The position numbers were made by a program, and so were the translations under genes. A DNA stretch of 64,000 nt from JAPOUP01 sp965199865 (GTDB taxonomy: Bacteria > Pseudomonadota > Alphaproteobacteria > Rhodobacterales > Rhodobacteraceae), in assembly GCA_965199865.1 (NCBI GenBank), contig CBDATU010000020.1, positions 124,001-188,000 on the forward strand, in the 5' to 3' direction. Below, piece by piece: positions 35,047 through 44,274 of the stretch (positions are counted from its first letter, which is position 1; every line of letters begins with the position of its first letter). The notes beneath the pieces are model-generated. The model did no database searches. It had not been told where the DNA came from and saw only the letters and a list, made by a program, of their open reading frames with translations.

Positions 35047-37434
35047 ATGGAGGCGCCAATAGCCCGGATCCTGATCGTCGGAGGTGGTGCTATTGGGTTG
35101 AGCGTCGCCTATCATCTGGCAAAGCGAGGTGCGGAAGACGTTACGCTTCTTGAACGCAACCAGTTGACCTCGGGCACATCCTGGCACGCCGCCGGGATCG
35201 TCGGACCATTGCGTGCGACACCCAATATGACCCACCTTGCCTCAGCGGCGCTGGGGGTGTTTCCGGAACTGGAAACCGAAACCGGCATGTCGACCGGCTA
35301 CCGGCGCACCGGAGGATACTGGCTGGCGAGGGAGACGGCCCGCCTAGACGAGTTGCATCGGATTGCCGATCTTGGGGCAACGCAGGGCCTTGCACCCCGG
35401 GTGATCCCGGCCAGTGACGTGCCACTTCCCATGCTGGACCTTTCCTCGCATGTTGGGGCGCTGCATGTGCCGGAAGACGCCAACCTGAACCCGGTCGACC
35501 TGTGTATGGCCTACGCCCGCGCCGCTCGTGACAGGGGCGTTGTCATCCATGAACATGCGCAGGTCGAGGCGCTGTTGACAGCGGGCGCACGGATCACCGG
35601 CGTTGCCCTTGCGGATGGGACGTCGCTGGAGGCTGACAATGTGGTCATTGCCACAGGTGCCTGGTCGCGCGAACTTGCGGCGACAGCGGGTGTCGCGCTG
35701 CCCCTGCAGGCGGTCGAGCACATGTATGTCGTCACCGAACCCATGCAGGGGCTGCCGGACCCGTTCCCGGTGATCCGTGACCTGGACCGTGGCATCTACA
35801 TCAAGGGCGATGCAGGCAGGCTGGTCGTCGGGGGCTTTGAGCCCAATGCCAAATGCTGGAACCCCCATGGCCCGGAGGGCAGCCGCGCCTTTCTTGAGCT
35901 GGGAGAGGATTGGGACCAGTTCGCACCCTTCATGGAAGCCGCGCTGGAGCTTTGCCCAGCCCTGGAAACCATCGGCATCCAGCACTTCATGAATGGCCCG
36001 GAGAGCTTTACCGCCGACACGCGCCCACTTGTCGGTGAAACATCCGTGGACGGACTCTATGTGGCGGCGGGCATGAATTCCGTTGGTGTCATGTCCTCCG
36101 CCGGAATCGGGAATGCCCTGGCCGACTGGATCACGGATGGTCATCCTCCGATGGATATGTGGGAGGTTGATGTGGCCCGGGTCGATCCGGTCACCGCGGC
36201 GCCAGCGCATATGGAAGCCCGCATGGAGGAGGCCGTGTCCGACCTTTTCGCGCTGCACTGGCCCTACAGACAGCCCAAGGCCGGGCGTGGTTTGCGCAGG
36301 TCGGCTCTCCACGAGTGCTGGGCGAAGCTGGGAGCGCATTTTGGCTTGACCGGAGGCTGGGAGCGTGGGTTGTGGTATGGTGCGGCGCAGCCCTATTCGG
36401 TGGGTGCGCAGGGTTGGTGGCCCATCGCCCGGAAAGAAGCCGCTGTCATGGCGGCAGGCACCGCATTCATCGATCTCAGCCCTTTCACCAAGATCGATGT
36501 CCGAGGTCCAGGCGCGTTGGTGGCACTGAACGCGCTCTGCACGGCGCAGATGGATATCCCTCCAGGCCGGGCGGTTTACACACAGGTTCTGAACGCAGGT
36601 GGCGGAATTGAGATGGATGTGATCATCTCACGCATTGACCAAACTCACTTTCACATAACGTCCGGCGCGACGACCCGAATGCGTGATCTGGCCTTCCTGC
36701 GCAGGAACCTGCCCGAAGACGTGGGTATCAGCGACGTCACCGAGGCCCTATGCACCATTGGTGTAATGGGTGCAGGTGCCACCGATACATTGGCTGTGGT
36801 ATGGCCTGATCTGCCCAGGTCTGGGGCACCCTTCGGACAGGTGCGGAACCTGACAGTCGACCGGCATCATGGTCGCGCGACCCGAATCAGCTTTGTCGGT
36901 GAGTACGGCTGGGAACTGACCCTGCCAAACGCAGTCGCGCCCAGGATCTTCGCGAAACTCCATGCGGCAGGCGCAGCCCCCCTGGGTCACTTCACGCTGG
37001 ACGGATGCCGGATCGAGAAAGGCTTCAGGCATTGGGGACACGACATCGGCCCGACCATCACCCCGATCGAGGCAGGTCTTGGCTTTACGATCGACTGGAG
37101 CAAGGAATTCGCTGGCAGGGCGGTATTGGCGACCCAACAGACCAATGGAGTGCGCCAGCGTCTGATCCTCCTGCAGGTCGAGGGCGAGGCCCTGATGCTG
37201 CATGACGAGCCGGTCTTCGAGGCGGGACGGCATGTCGGCCTGACCACGTCGGGCGCACGCGGTCCGCGCACCGGGCTGAACCTCAGTCTGGCACTTGTTG
37301 TGACAGAGCCCGGCGAAACTCCGGTCGAGACCTGCCGACGCAGATTCACCGTGAAAGTGGCAGGCCAGGATCATGCGGCACGGCCATTACGCAAACCGCC
37401 ATTTGATCCAGGCAATGAAAGAATGCGCCCATGA
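35047..37434 (+). CDS. DMGDH/sarcosine-dehydrogenase-like flavoprotein with GcvT domain (first of two)
   Basis: 795 residues. Domains in order are an FAD-binding oxidoreductase domain (ARILIVGGGAIGLSVAYHLA) with GTSWHAAGI, in which the His corresponds to the covalent flavin attachment site of dimethylglycine dehydrogenase; the FAO_M linker (about 370-430); GCV_T (about 440-700; FVGEYGWELTLPN, RIEKGFRHWGHDIGPTITP); and GCV_T_C (about 715-790). Such enzymes oxidise an N-methyl group and pass the formaldehyde-level carbon to tetrahydrofolate. It overlaps the next, paralogous gene by ATGA. The promoter must lie within or beyond the divergent sulfotransferase gene. Confidence 0.88.
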   Translation: MEAPIARILIVGGGAIGLSVAYHLAKRGAEDVTLLERNQLTSGTSWHAAGIVGPLRATPNMTHLASAALGVFPELETETGMSTGYRRTGGYWLARETARLDELHRIADLGATQGLAPRVIPASDVPLPMLDLSSHVGALHVPEDANLNPVDLCMAYARAARDRGVVIHEHAQVEALLTAGARITGVALADGTSLEADNVVIATGAWSRELAATAGVALPLQAVEHMYVVTEPMQGLPDPFPVIRDLDRGIYIKGDAGRLVVGGFEPNAKCWNPHGPEGSRAFLELGEDWDQFAPFMEAALELCPALETIGIQHFMNGPESFTADTRPLVGETSVDGLYVAAGMNSVGVMSSAGIGNALADWITDGHPPMDMWEVDVARVDPVTAAPAHMEARMEEAVSDLFALHWPYRQPKAGRGLRRSALHECWAKLGAHFGLTGGWERGLWYGAAQPYSVGAQGWWPIARKEAAVMAAGTAFIDLSPFTKIDVRGPGALVALNALCTAQMDIPPGRAVYTQVLNAGGGIEMDVIISRIDQTHFHITSGATTRMRDLAFLRRNLPEDVGISDVTEALCTIGVMGAGATDTLAVVWPDLPRSGAPFGQVRNLTVDRHHGRATRISFVGEYGWELTLPNAVAPRIFAKLHAAGAAPLGHFTLDGCRIEKGFRHWGHDIGPTITPIEAGLGFTIDWSKEFAGRAVLATQQTNGVRQRLILLQVEGEALMLHDEPVFEAGRHVGLTTSGARGPRTGLNLSLALVVTEPGETPVETCRRRFTVKVAGQDHAARPLRKPPFDPGNERMRP

Positions 37435-39809
37435 CAGAGGTGCAGGTTGTCATCATCGGAGGCGGAGTGATGGGTGTGTCGCTCCTCTATCATCTGGTCA
37501 AGGCCGGTTGGTCCGATGTGCTGCTGATCGAGAAAAACGACCTGACCCATGGCTCCACCTGGCATGCGGCGGGCCTCTGCACCCATTTCGCGCATAACCC
37601 GACAATTCAGGAACTGCGGGCCAGGTCGGTGCGGCTTTACAGAGACATTCTGCCGGAGGAAACCGGACGGGACTGTGGGTTTCACCCCACTGGCGCGATG
37701 CGGATCACCCGCAACCCCGACCGGATGGACGAATTTCGCCATGTGGCGGGCCTGTCGGACTTCACGGGATACCCGCTTGAGATCCTGACGCCGGAGCGCA
37801 TCGTGGAACTACACCCGCTCGCCAAACCCGATGGCCTCATTGGCGGCATTTATGAACCTGACGATGGCCATGTTGATCCTTCCCTCGCCACAAATGCCAT
37901 GGCCGAACTGGCCCGCTTGGGCGGCGCGCGGATCTGGCGCAACTGCGCGGTGACGGGCATTGAGCGCAGGGGTGAACGCTGGCTGATCGACACCCTCAAA
38001 GAGCCAGTGGACACCGTCCATGTGGTCAATGCCGCAGGTACATGGGGCTGGGAGATCGGGCATATGATGGGGTTGAACATCCCTTCGGTGCCTGTGCTGC
38101 ACCAGTATCTCGTCACGGACAGGGTTGAGATGGTGCAGGGCCGCATCGCCAGGGGCCTGCCCGAGTTGCCGATCATCCGCGACCCGGAAGAGAGTTGGTA
38201 CGTTCGTCAGGAACGCGACGGCCTGATCCTGGGACCCTATGAAAAGGACGCACAGGTCTGGTCAGTTGACGGCGTTCCACCAGAGTTTGGTGCGGATCTG
38301 ATGCCGGCCGATCTGGATCGGGTGGAGCACATCATCATGGACGCAATGGATCGCATTCCAGCGCTTGCATCCGGTCGTGTCAAAACCGTCGTCAATGGTC
38401 CGATCACCTTTACGCCGGACGCAAACCCTTTGATTGGCCCGGTGCATGGGCAGAACAATGCCTGGCTGCTGACCGGCTCCTCCATGGGCGTGATGGAAGG
38501 CGGTGGCGCGGGATGGTTCCTGGCGGACTGGATGACCCATGGCGCAGCTCCGATGGATGCATTGGCCGTGGACAGCCGCCGCTTTGGTGCCTGGGCGGAC
38601 CGCGACTACCGCGTAGCCAAAGCCATCGAGTGTTTCGGCCTGCAGTTCGGCGTGCATTATCCGCATGAGGAACGTCCCGCAGGGCGCGGTCTGCGACTGT
38701 CGCCCCTGCATGACCTTATGATCGAGCGTGGCGCAGTGATGGGTGCGGCCCATGGCTGGGAGCGGCCGAACTGGTTCTCTGATGCTCCGGGTGCGGAAGC
38801 TGGGCAAACCTTCCACCGTGCCAACTGGTTTGAGCCCGTAGCCGCCGAGGTTGAGGCCGCGTCAACGCGCGTCGCGATGGCCGATCTGTCCGTCCTTTCC
38901 AAGTTTGAGATCATAGGACCCGATGTGGCGGCCTGTCTCGAAAGCCTGGGTGCCAGCAGGGCACCCGTTCCCGGGCGCATTGGTCTGACCCATGCGCTCA
39001 CGCCCGCAGGTGGCGTACTGTCGGAATTCACCGTGACGAGGCTTGGGCACGAACACGCCTACCTCACTTCAGCTGCGGCGGCAGAAGAGATCGACCTTGA
39101 TGTGCTATGTGCCCGGATGCATGGATGTGACGTGGAAATTCATAACGTTACCGAGGATTTCGCCGTCATTGGCGTGATGGGCCCCAGATCGGTAGAGGTT
39201 CTGCCAGGCCTGTCCGACATGCCGTGGCTTACGGTGCGGGAAACCGAAATCGCCGACACCGCCCTGCGCGCCCTACGCATGTCCTATATTGGAGAATGCG
39301 GTTGGGAACTGCATGTTCCAGTCGACCGGGCCATCGCCGTGTTTACAGCGCTCGAAGACGCAGCCAGACCGCTCGGTCCTGGATTCTATGGGGCTTACGC
39401 CGCCAATTCCATGCGCCTTGAAAAGGGATATCGCGGATGGGGCAGCGATCTGACCACCGAGCGCAGTCCGCTGGAGGCAGGTCTGCTCCCCTTTGTCCGG
39501 CCCGAACTGCTGGACGATCTGGCACGCGAGAGGCCTTGGGAAATGGTCCTGATCGAAATCGCGGCAGGCGAAGTTGATCCGTTTCACTCCCACACGGTGT
39601 GGAACGGGGACCGCGCCATTGGGATCGTCACGTCCGGTGCCTTTGGCCACCGCACCGGCAGGGTTCTGGCTCTGGCTTATCTGCGCGACGCAACGACCCG
39701 CGAGGGTCTCAGCGTTTCTATCCTGGGGCAAAGACGCTCGGCAACAGTCCTGACCAGACCCCCATTTGATCCCGACAACACCCGCATGAAATCCGGAGCA
39801 TCCGCATGA
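37431..39809 (+). CDS. DMGDH/sarcosine-dehydrogenase-like flavoprotein with GcvT domain (second of two)
   Basis: 792 residues with the same architecture as the preceding gene: VQVVIIGGGVMGVSLLYHLV, HGSTWHAAGLCTHFAHNPT with the flavin His, and the C-terminal GcvT part (SYIGECGWELHVPVDRA, MRLEKGYRGWGSDLTTERS). The two paralogues are clearly diverged, so they probably take two successive N-methyl substrates. Start and stop codons overlap by ATGA with the genes on both sides, giving a tightly coupled operon with the aminotransferase at 39806. Confidence 0.88.
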   Translation: MTEVQVVIIGGGVMGVSLLYHLVKAGWSDVLLIEKNDLTHGSTWHAAGLCTHFAHNPTIQELRARSVRLYRDILPEETGRDCGFHPTGAMRITRNPDRMDEFRHVAGLSDFTGYPLEILTPERIVELHPLAKPDGLIGGIYEPDDGHVDPSLATNAMAELARLGGARIWRNCAVTGIERRGERWLIDTLKEPVDTVHVVNAAGTWGWEIGHMMGLNIPSVPVLHQYLVTDRVEMVQGRIARGLPELPIIRDPEESWYVRQERDGLILGPYEKDAQVWSVDGVPPEFGADLMPADLDRVEHIIMDAMDRIPALASGRVKTVVNGPITFTPDANPLIGPVHGQNNAWLLTGSSMGVMEGGGAGWFLADWMTHGAAPMDALAVDSRRFGAWADRDYRVAKAIECFGLQFGVHYPHEERPAGRGLRLSPLHDLMIERGAVMGAAHGWERPNWFSDAPGAEAGQTFHRANWFEPVAAEVEAASTRVAMADLSVLSKFEIIGPDVAACLESLGASRAPVPGRIGLTHALTPAGGVLSEFTVTRLGHEHAYLTSAAAAEEIDLDVLCARMHGCDVEIHNVTEDFAVIGVMGPRSVEVLPGLSDMPWLTVRETEIADTALRALRMSYIGECGWELHVPVDRAIAVFTALEDAARPLGPGFYGAYAANSMRLEKGYRGWGSDLTTERSPLEAGLLPFVRPELLDDLARERPWEMVLIEIAAGEVDPFHSHTVWNGDRAIGIVTSGAFGHRTGRVLALAYLRDATTREGLSVSILGQRRSATVLTRPPFDPDNTRMKSGASA

Positions 39810-41122
39810 CAGAACACGCGCTGTACACCGACTGGAATTACGAGAGCACCTCTGCACGGCGTGACCGGTATTATGCGGCCTCGCTCACCCGGTTTACCCC
39901 GTTCCGCGAGCCGATCGTATTCAGAAAGGGCCGCGGCCAGTATCTGTGGGACACGGATGGTCGCAGATATACTGATCTGCTTGGCATGAACGTCTGTATT
40001 TCGGTGGGCCATTCGCACCCACGCGTGGTCGCCGCCGCGATGGCCCAGGCGCAGGAACTGACCCATTGCACGACGATGTTCCATCATCCAACGCCCGCGC
40101 AACTGGCTGAGGAACTGGCCGCAACAATGCCCAAAGGACATGACTGGGTCGTACACCTGACCAGTTCCGGGGCCGAGGCGGTTGATCTGGCGATGGTCAT
40201 GGCACGCACCTATACCGGCAATCTCGACCTGCTGGCGCTGCGCACCGCCTATCATGGTCCAACTGCGGCAGCACAGTCCATCACCGGCATCTCTGGCTGG
40301 CGGCATCCGGGGACGCCTGGCAATGTCGCCTTTGTCCCGGAACCAAACCAGTACCGTGGCATTTTCGGCCCCGGAACGCAGCCATACCTGGACGAGATTG
40401 ACCGCATAATCATGTCCGCGACCTCCGGCAGGGTCGCGGGAATTTTTGTCGAAAGCGTCCAGGGCTATGGTGGTATCATTGAAATGCCCCCAGGCTACAT
40501 GTCCGGCGCAGCAGAGCGCGTCCGTGCCGCGGGTGGGCTGTACGTTGCGGATGAGGTGCAATCGGGGTTTGGTCGCACGGGTGCGCATTTCTGGGGCTTT
40601 GAAGCCGATGGCCTCGTGCCGGATATCGTGGTGATGGCCAAGGGGCTGGGCAACGGGTTCCCAATCGGCGCCGTGGTTGCCAGGAAACATATTGCCGCCC
40701 CGATGGCCGAAAGATTCTTGTTCCACACCTATGGCGCCAACCCCACCTCTGCCGCCGCGGCGCGCGCCGTGCTGGCGGTGATGCGCGACGAGGGTCTGCA
40801 GGAGAACGCATGCAGGGTTGGGGCGGTGCTGCTGGAGCGCCTGCATGATCTGAAAGACAGGCACCAGGCGATCGGGGATGTGCGGGGAAAAGGCCTGATG
40901 CTGGCGATCGAAATGGTCAGTGACCGTGATGCCAGGACACCCGATAGGGACGCCACGACAGAAGTATTCGAAGCCTGCCGCGAGCAGGGGATCATTCTGT
41001 CGAAATCCGGCCCCTTTCAGTCCTGCCTGCGCATGGTGCCTCCGCTCTGCCTGTCACTGGAAGACGTGGACCAGGTTGCAGGCGGGCTTGACGTCGCCCT
41101 TCAGCATGCAGGGCAAGGATAG
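39806..41122 (+). CDS. Class III (omega-) aminotransferase
   Basis: 438 residues, PLP-dependent. The Asp that binds the pyridine nitrogen is in LYVADEVQSGFGRTGAHFWG and the Schiff-base Lys in IVVMAKGLGNGFPIGAVVA. TSSGAEAVDLAMVMARTYTG binds phosphate. It belongs with the AGXT2/4-aminobutyrate/beta-alanine branch. Coupling (ATGA) to two N-demethylating flavoproteins suggests that it removes the free amino group made by complete demethylation of a terminal amine. Confidence 0.88.
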   Translation: MTEHALYTDWNYESTSARRDRYYAASLTRFTPFREPIVFRKGRGQYLWDTDGRRYTDLLGMNVCISVGHSHPRVVAAAMAQAQELTHCTTMFHHPTPAQLAEELAATMPKGHDWVVHLTSSGAEAVDLAMVMARTYTGNLDLLALRTAYHGPTAAAQSITGISGWRHPGTPGNVAFVPEPNQYRGIFGPGTQPYLDEIDRIIMSATSGRVAGIFVESVQGYGGIIEMPPGYMSGAAERVRAAGGLYVADEVQSGFGRTGAHFWGFEADGLVPDIVVMAKGLGNGFPIGAVVARKHIAAPMAERFLFHTYGANPTSAAAARAVLAVMRDEGLQENACRVGAVLLERLHDLKDRHQAIGDVRGKGLMLAIEMVSDRDARTPDRDATTEVFEACREQGIILSKSGPFQSCLRMVPPLCLSLEDVDQVAGGLDVALQHAGQG

Positions 41123-41204
41123 ATTTGTGGAGCAGTTCAGCAATCCAGCGGCTACCGCTTCTGCTCGCATAAATGTTTGATCTGCAAAGGATACCCTCAT
41201 GGAG

Positions 41205-41230
41205 CCCCACTTTCAGTCGGAAGTGGTGCA
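41205..41230 (+). repeat. IS30-end-like relic, copy 1
   Basis: CCCCACTTTCAGTCGGAAGT then GGTGCA resembles the IS30 end at 25108. A second relic in the same orientation is at 44206. It lies in the 179-base gap after the aminotransferase gene, which otherwise shows nothing. Confidence 0.5.
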
Positions 41231-41301
41231 GTGAAGAACCCGCTTGATTAATCCAACGTCATCAATTTGATTACCTCAATAGATCGGATGCGGCGGAACC
41301 C

Positions 41302-42345
41302 ATGCGAATCATCACCAACTCCCGTCGGACAGCTGCCAAACCAGCACCGACCGCACCTTACCCATCAACCGACGCAGATCGAGTTACGGCGCTTCTTTCG
41401 CTTTGCCCCGTAGCGCACGAAACGCCTTTGCTTGATGCGAACGACCTCGCCCCGGTCGCAAACTTCTGGATCAAGGATGAGCGCACACGAATGAACCTTG
41501 GCTCGTTCAAAGCTCTGGGCGCGGCTTACGTCATCGCACGACACGCCACGGAGGCAGCCGCTTTACCTGATGGAAACACGTTACGGGGTAGGACCTACGT
41601 CACGGCCAGCGCCGGCAATCACGGACTAAGCGTTGCTGCCGGAGCAAGGATTTTTGGCGCAAATGCAGTCGTTTACATCGCCGAAACCGTGCCTGAAAGT
41701 TTCGCGGAGCGGCTGAAAGCGCAACACGCCGAGGTCATTCGCAGCGGTACCGACTACGCGGCCAGCATGGATACGGCGACAAGGGCGGCGCAGGAGAATG
41801 GATGGATACTTCTTTCCGACAGTTCATGGGAAGGATATGTCGACCTACCCCACATATTGATGGAAGGCTATCTGCGAATGGCTTCCGAAACCGTTGCCCA
41901 ATGTCCCCTGCCACCGACCCATATCCTGCTGCAGGCCGGAGTTGGCGGCATGGCGGCGGCCGTGGCGGCGTACGCACGTGAAGCCTGGGGTGACGCCCCA
42001 CGGATCATTGTGGTTGAGCCCAAGGACGCCCCCGCCCTGCAGGCGAGCATCGAAGCTGGAACCTGTATCCTGTCGGAAGGGCCAGACAGCATCATGGGAC
42101 GCCTCGACTGCAAGGAACCGTCGCTTATCGCGCTCAATGGACTGGCGCGGGACGCCAATTCGTTCCTGACGCTGGAGGATGACGAAGTGGCCGTACATCT
42201 GCCCGCAATCGCCAGCAAAGGGTTGGCCACCACAGCGTCCGGCGGTGCAGGGATCGCCGCCGTCCTGATACAGGATGTGCGCGAAGCGCTGGGAATTGGG
42301 CGAGACGCTCGCGTCCTGTGCATATTATCCGAGGTCGCGGAATGA
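41302..42345 (+). CDS. PLP-dependent ammonia-lyase (diaminopropionate ammonia-lyase / EutB-like)
   Basis: 347 residues, fold type II PLP enzyme. RMNLGSFKALGAAYVIARHA holds the Schiff-base Lys; YVTASAGNHGLSVAAGARIF is the Asn loop; LLQAGVGGMAAAVAAYAREA is the glycine-rich phosphate loop. The arrangement is that of diaminopropionate ammonia-lyase and the threonine dehydratase-like EutB of hydroxyectoine degradation. It overlaps the M24 hydrolase by ATGA and begins a three-gene set with that enzyme and the racemase-type protein. Its substrate is probably a 2,3-diamino or 3-hydroxy-2-amino acid. Confidence 0.78.
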   Translation: MRIITNSRRTAAKPAPTAPYPSTDADRVTALLSLCPVAHETPLLDANDLAPVANFWIKDERTRMNLGSFKALGAAYVIARHATEAAALPDGNTLRGRTYVTASAGNHGLSVAAGARIFGANAVVYIAETVPESFAERLKAQHAEVIRSGTDYAASMDTATRAAQENGWILLSDSSWEGYVDLPHILMEGYLRMASETVAQCPLPPTHILLQAGVGGMAAAVAAYAREAWGDAPRIIVVEPKDAPALQASIEAGTCILSEGPDSIMGRLDCKEPSLIALNGLARDANSFLTLEDDEVAVHLPAIASKGLATTASGGAGIAAVLIQDVREALGIGRDARVLCILSEVAE

Positions 42346-43487
42346 GGGGATTCGAGAAGTCTGAATTCACAGCGCGCACCAGGCGCGCCCAAACCCTGAT
42401 GGATGCGCATGGACTGTCCGCCCTTTTGCTCACGACAGAACCGGAACTGCGCTATTTCAGCGGTTTTCTGACCCGCTTTTGGGAAAGCCCGGCCCGTCCA
42501 TGGTTTCTCATCGTTCCCGCGACAGGCGAGCCTGTGGCGGTAATCCCGTCCATCGGAGCGGCGCTTATGGGCAATACCTGGATTGAGGACATCCGCGTCT
42601 GGACCGCTCCGGATCTTGAGGATGATGGGGTCTCACTGCTCTGCGATACAATCAGGGAATTTACACCGATCGACGGAACCATCGGGATTCCCGATGGACA
42701 TGAAACGCATGTCCGTATGCCGCTGGCCGATCTGGAACGTCTACGCACAATGATAGGAACCCGCAGGATTGTCGGCGACTATGGGCTCATGCGCAGACTA
42801 CGCATGGTCAAATCACCCGCTGAAATAGCCAAGATCGAAACCGCCTGCGGGATCGCGGGCCGCGCCTTCGCTCGCGTGACCGAGATCGCGCGGGCCGGCG
42901 CCGCCCTCGACGAGGTGTTTCGTAAGTTTCAGATCCTGTGCCTTGAGGAGGGCGCGGATTGGATACCCTACGTGGCCTGCGGCGCGGAGTTGGACGGATA
43001 TACGGATGTGATCTCACCCGCCCGTGCAACGGAACTGACCGATGGCTATGTCCTCATGCTGGACACCGGTCTGGTTTGGGACGGCTACTTCTGCGATTTC
43101 GACCGCAACTGGTCCGTCGGAGAGCCGACACCAACGGTTGAAGCCGCACATGCGCGTCTTGTGGAAGCTTCCGATGCCGCCTTCGAGCGGGCCAGACCAG
43201 GTGGAACTGCCGCCGATCTGTTTCATACCATGGACAGCGTACTGAACCAAAATGCGGAAGGGACGGAGACCGGGCGGTTGGGGCATGGCCTGGGCATGTC
43301 TTTGACCGAATGGCCATCCCTTATTCCAACCGACATGACGGTGCTGGAGCCGGGTATGGTGCTAACACTTGAGCCGGGGATCGCAGTCGGTGATAAGATC
43401 ATGGTGCACGAGGAAAACATTGTCATTACCGAAGGTGCCCCGCGATATCTGAGCCCGAAAATCGAATCGGAATTACCCGTGATATGA
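42342..43487 (+). CDS. M24-family metallohydrolase (Xaa-Pro peptidase / DoeA-like)
   Basis: 381 residues from the ATG at 42342 (MRGFEKSEFTARTRRAQTLM), which overlaps the previous stop. A creatinase-like N-terminal domain (LLTTEPELRYFSGFLTRFWE) precedes the pita-bread domain. Metal ligands are complete: two Asp in LMLDTGLVWDGYFCDFDRNW, His in LGHGLGMSLTEWP, and Glu in LTLEPGI and HEENIVIT. Ectoine hydrolase DoeA/EutD belongs to this family and opens the ectoine ring; the neighbours favour a ring- or amide-opening role over general peptide cleavage, but this is inferred. Confidence 0.82.
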   Translation: MRGFEKSEFTARTRRAQTLMDAHGLSALLLTTEPELRYFSGFLTRFWESPARPWFLIVPATGEPVAVIPSIGAALMGNTWIEDIRVWTAPDLEDDGVSLLCDTIREFTPIDGTIGIPDGHETHVRMPLADLERLRTMIGTRRIVGDYGLMRRLRMVKSPAEIAKIETACGIAGRAFARVTEIARAGAALDEVFRKFQILCLEEGADWIPYVACGAELDGYTDVISPARATELTDGYVLMLDTGLVWDGYFCDFDRNWSVGEPTPTVEAAHARLVEASDAAFERARPGGTAADLFHTMDSVLNQNAEGTETGRLGHGLGMSLTEWPSLIPTDMTVLEPGMVLTLEPGIAVGDKIMVHEENIVITEGAPRYLSPKIESELPVI

Positions 43488-44191
43488 GTACGCTGGACTA
43501 CACACTGGACCCGGACGATCCCGGAGTCGCGCCGCTGGGACTGATTGTCCTGCAGACCGATGAGACGATTGAGTCGGAGTTCGCCCTGTATTTCTCGGAC
43601 AGCGGATTTGCGATACATGTCTCACGCATCCCAAGCGGTGCGCATGTTACCACGGACAGTCTGGCCGAGATGGAATCCGCTCTACCTGCAGCCGCTGATC
43701 TACTGCCGAAAGCGCGCCCCTATCGTGCGGTTGGTTACGGATGCACATCCGCCAGTTCGGTGATCGGTTCGGAACGCGTCGAGGAATTGGTGCAGAGGAG
43801 CTGCAAGGTTGAAACCGTTACAAATCCGTTGCGGGCGGCAGTGGCTCGCGCGGACAGCCTCGGAATTTCAAGACTCGCATTGCTGTCGCCCTATATCGAA
43901 GAGGTCAATTACCCTTTGCGCCAGGCTTTCGCCCGGAATGGTCTTTCCACGGATGTCTTTGGCACATTCGGCGAAGGCGACGACGCGAAAGTGGCACGTA
44001 TTTCGGTCGGTTCGATCATAGCGGCAGCGAGCGAGCTGGGGTTGGATCCATCCGTCGAAGCGGTCTTCATAAGTTGCACCAATCTCCGGACCTATACAGC
44101 GATCCCTCGGATTCGGGAGCGGGTCGGGAAGCCGGTTTTGTCGAGCAATCAATGCCTCGCCTGGCACATGCGGCACCTGAACACGGCGTGA
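43484..44191 (+). CDS. Asp/Glu racemase-superfamily enzyme (maleate isomerase / EutA-like)
   Basis: 235 residues. It has the paired cysteines of the superfamily, in AVGYGCTSASSVIG and VFISCTNLRTY, and LALLSPYIEEVNYPLRQAFA, the usual middle strand. Relatives are maleate isomerase, arylmalonate decarboxylase and EutA of hydroxyectoine catabolism. It overlaps the M24 gene by ATGA. Lyase, hydrolase and racemase-type genes together recall the eut/doe set, but eutC and eutE/doeB are not present. Confidence 0.8.
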   Translation: MSTLDYTLDPDDPGVAPLGLIVLQTDETIESEFALYFSDSGFAIHVSRIPSGAHVTTDSLAEMESALPAAADLLPKARPYRAVGYGCTSASSVIGSERVEELVQRSCKVETVTNPLRAAVARADSLGISRLALLSPYIEEVNYPLRQAFARNGLSTDVFGTFGEGDDAKVARISVGSIIAAASELGLDPSVEAVFISCTNLRTYTAIPRIRERVGKPVLSSNQCLAWHMRHLNTA

Positions 44192-44205
44192 ACTCGGCAC
44201 CTACA

Positions 44206-44230
44206 CCCCACCTCCAGTCCGAAGTGCACC
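44206..44230 (+). repeat. IS30-end-like relic, copy 2
   Basis: CCCCACCTCCAGTCCGAAGT then GCACC is close to the left end of the IS30 element at 25108 (CCCCACTTCCAGTCCGAAGC then GCAAC). It lies 15 bases after the racemase-type gene. With the relic at 41205 it brackets the three-gene lyase/hydrolase/racemase cassette in direct orientation. Confidence 0.55.
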
Positions 44231-44274
44231 TACCAGACCTTTGACGGAAAAAGACGCTGCCAACACGGGAACAG

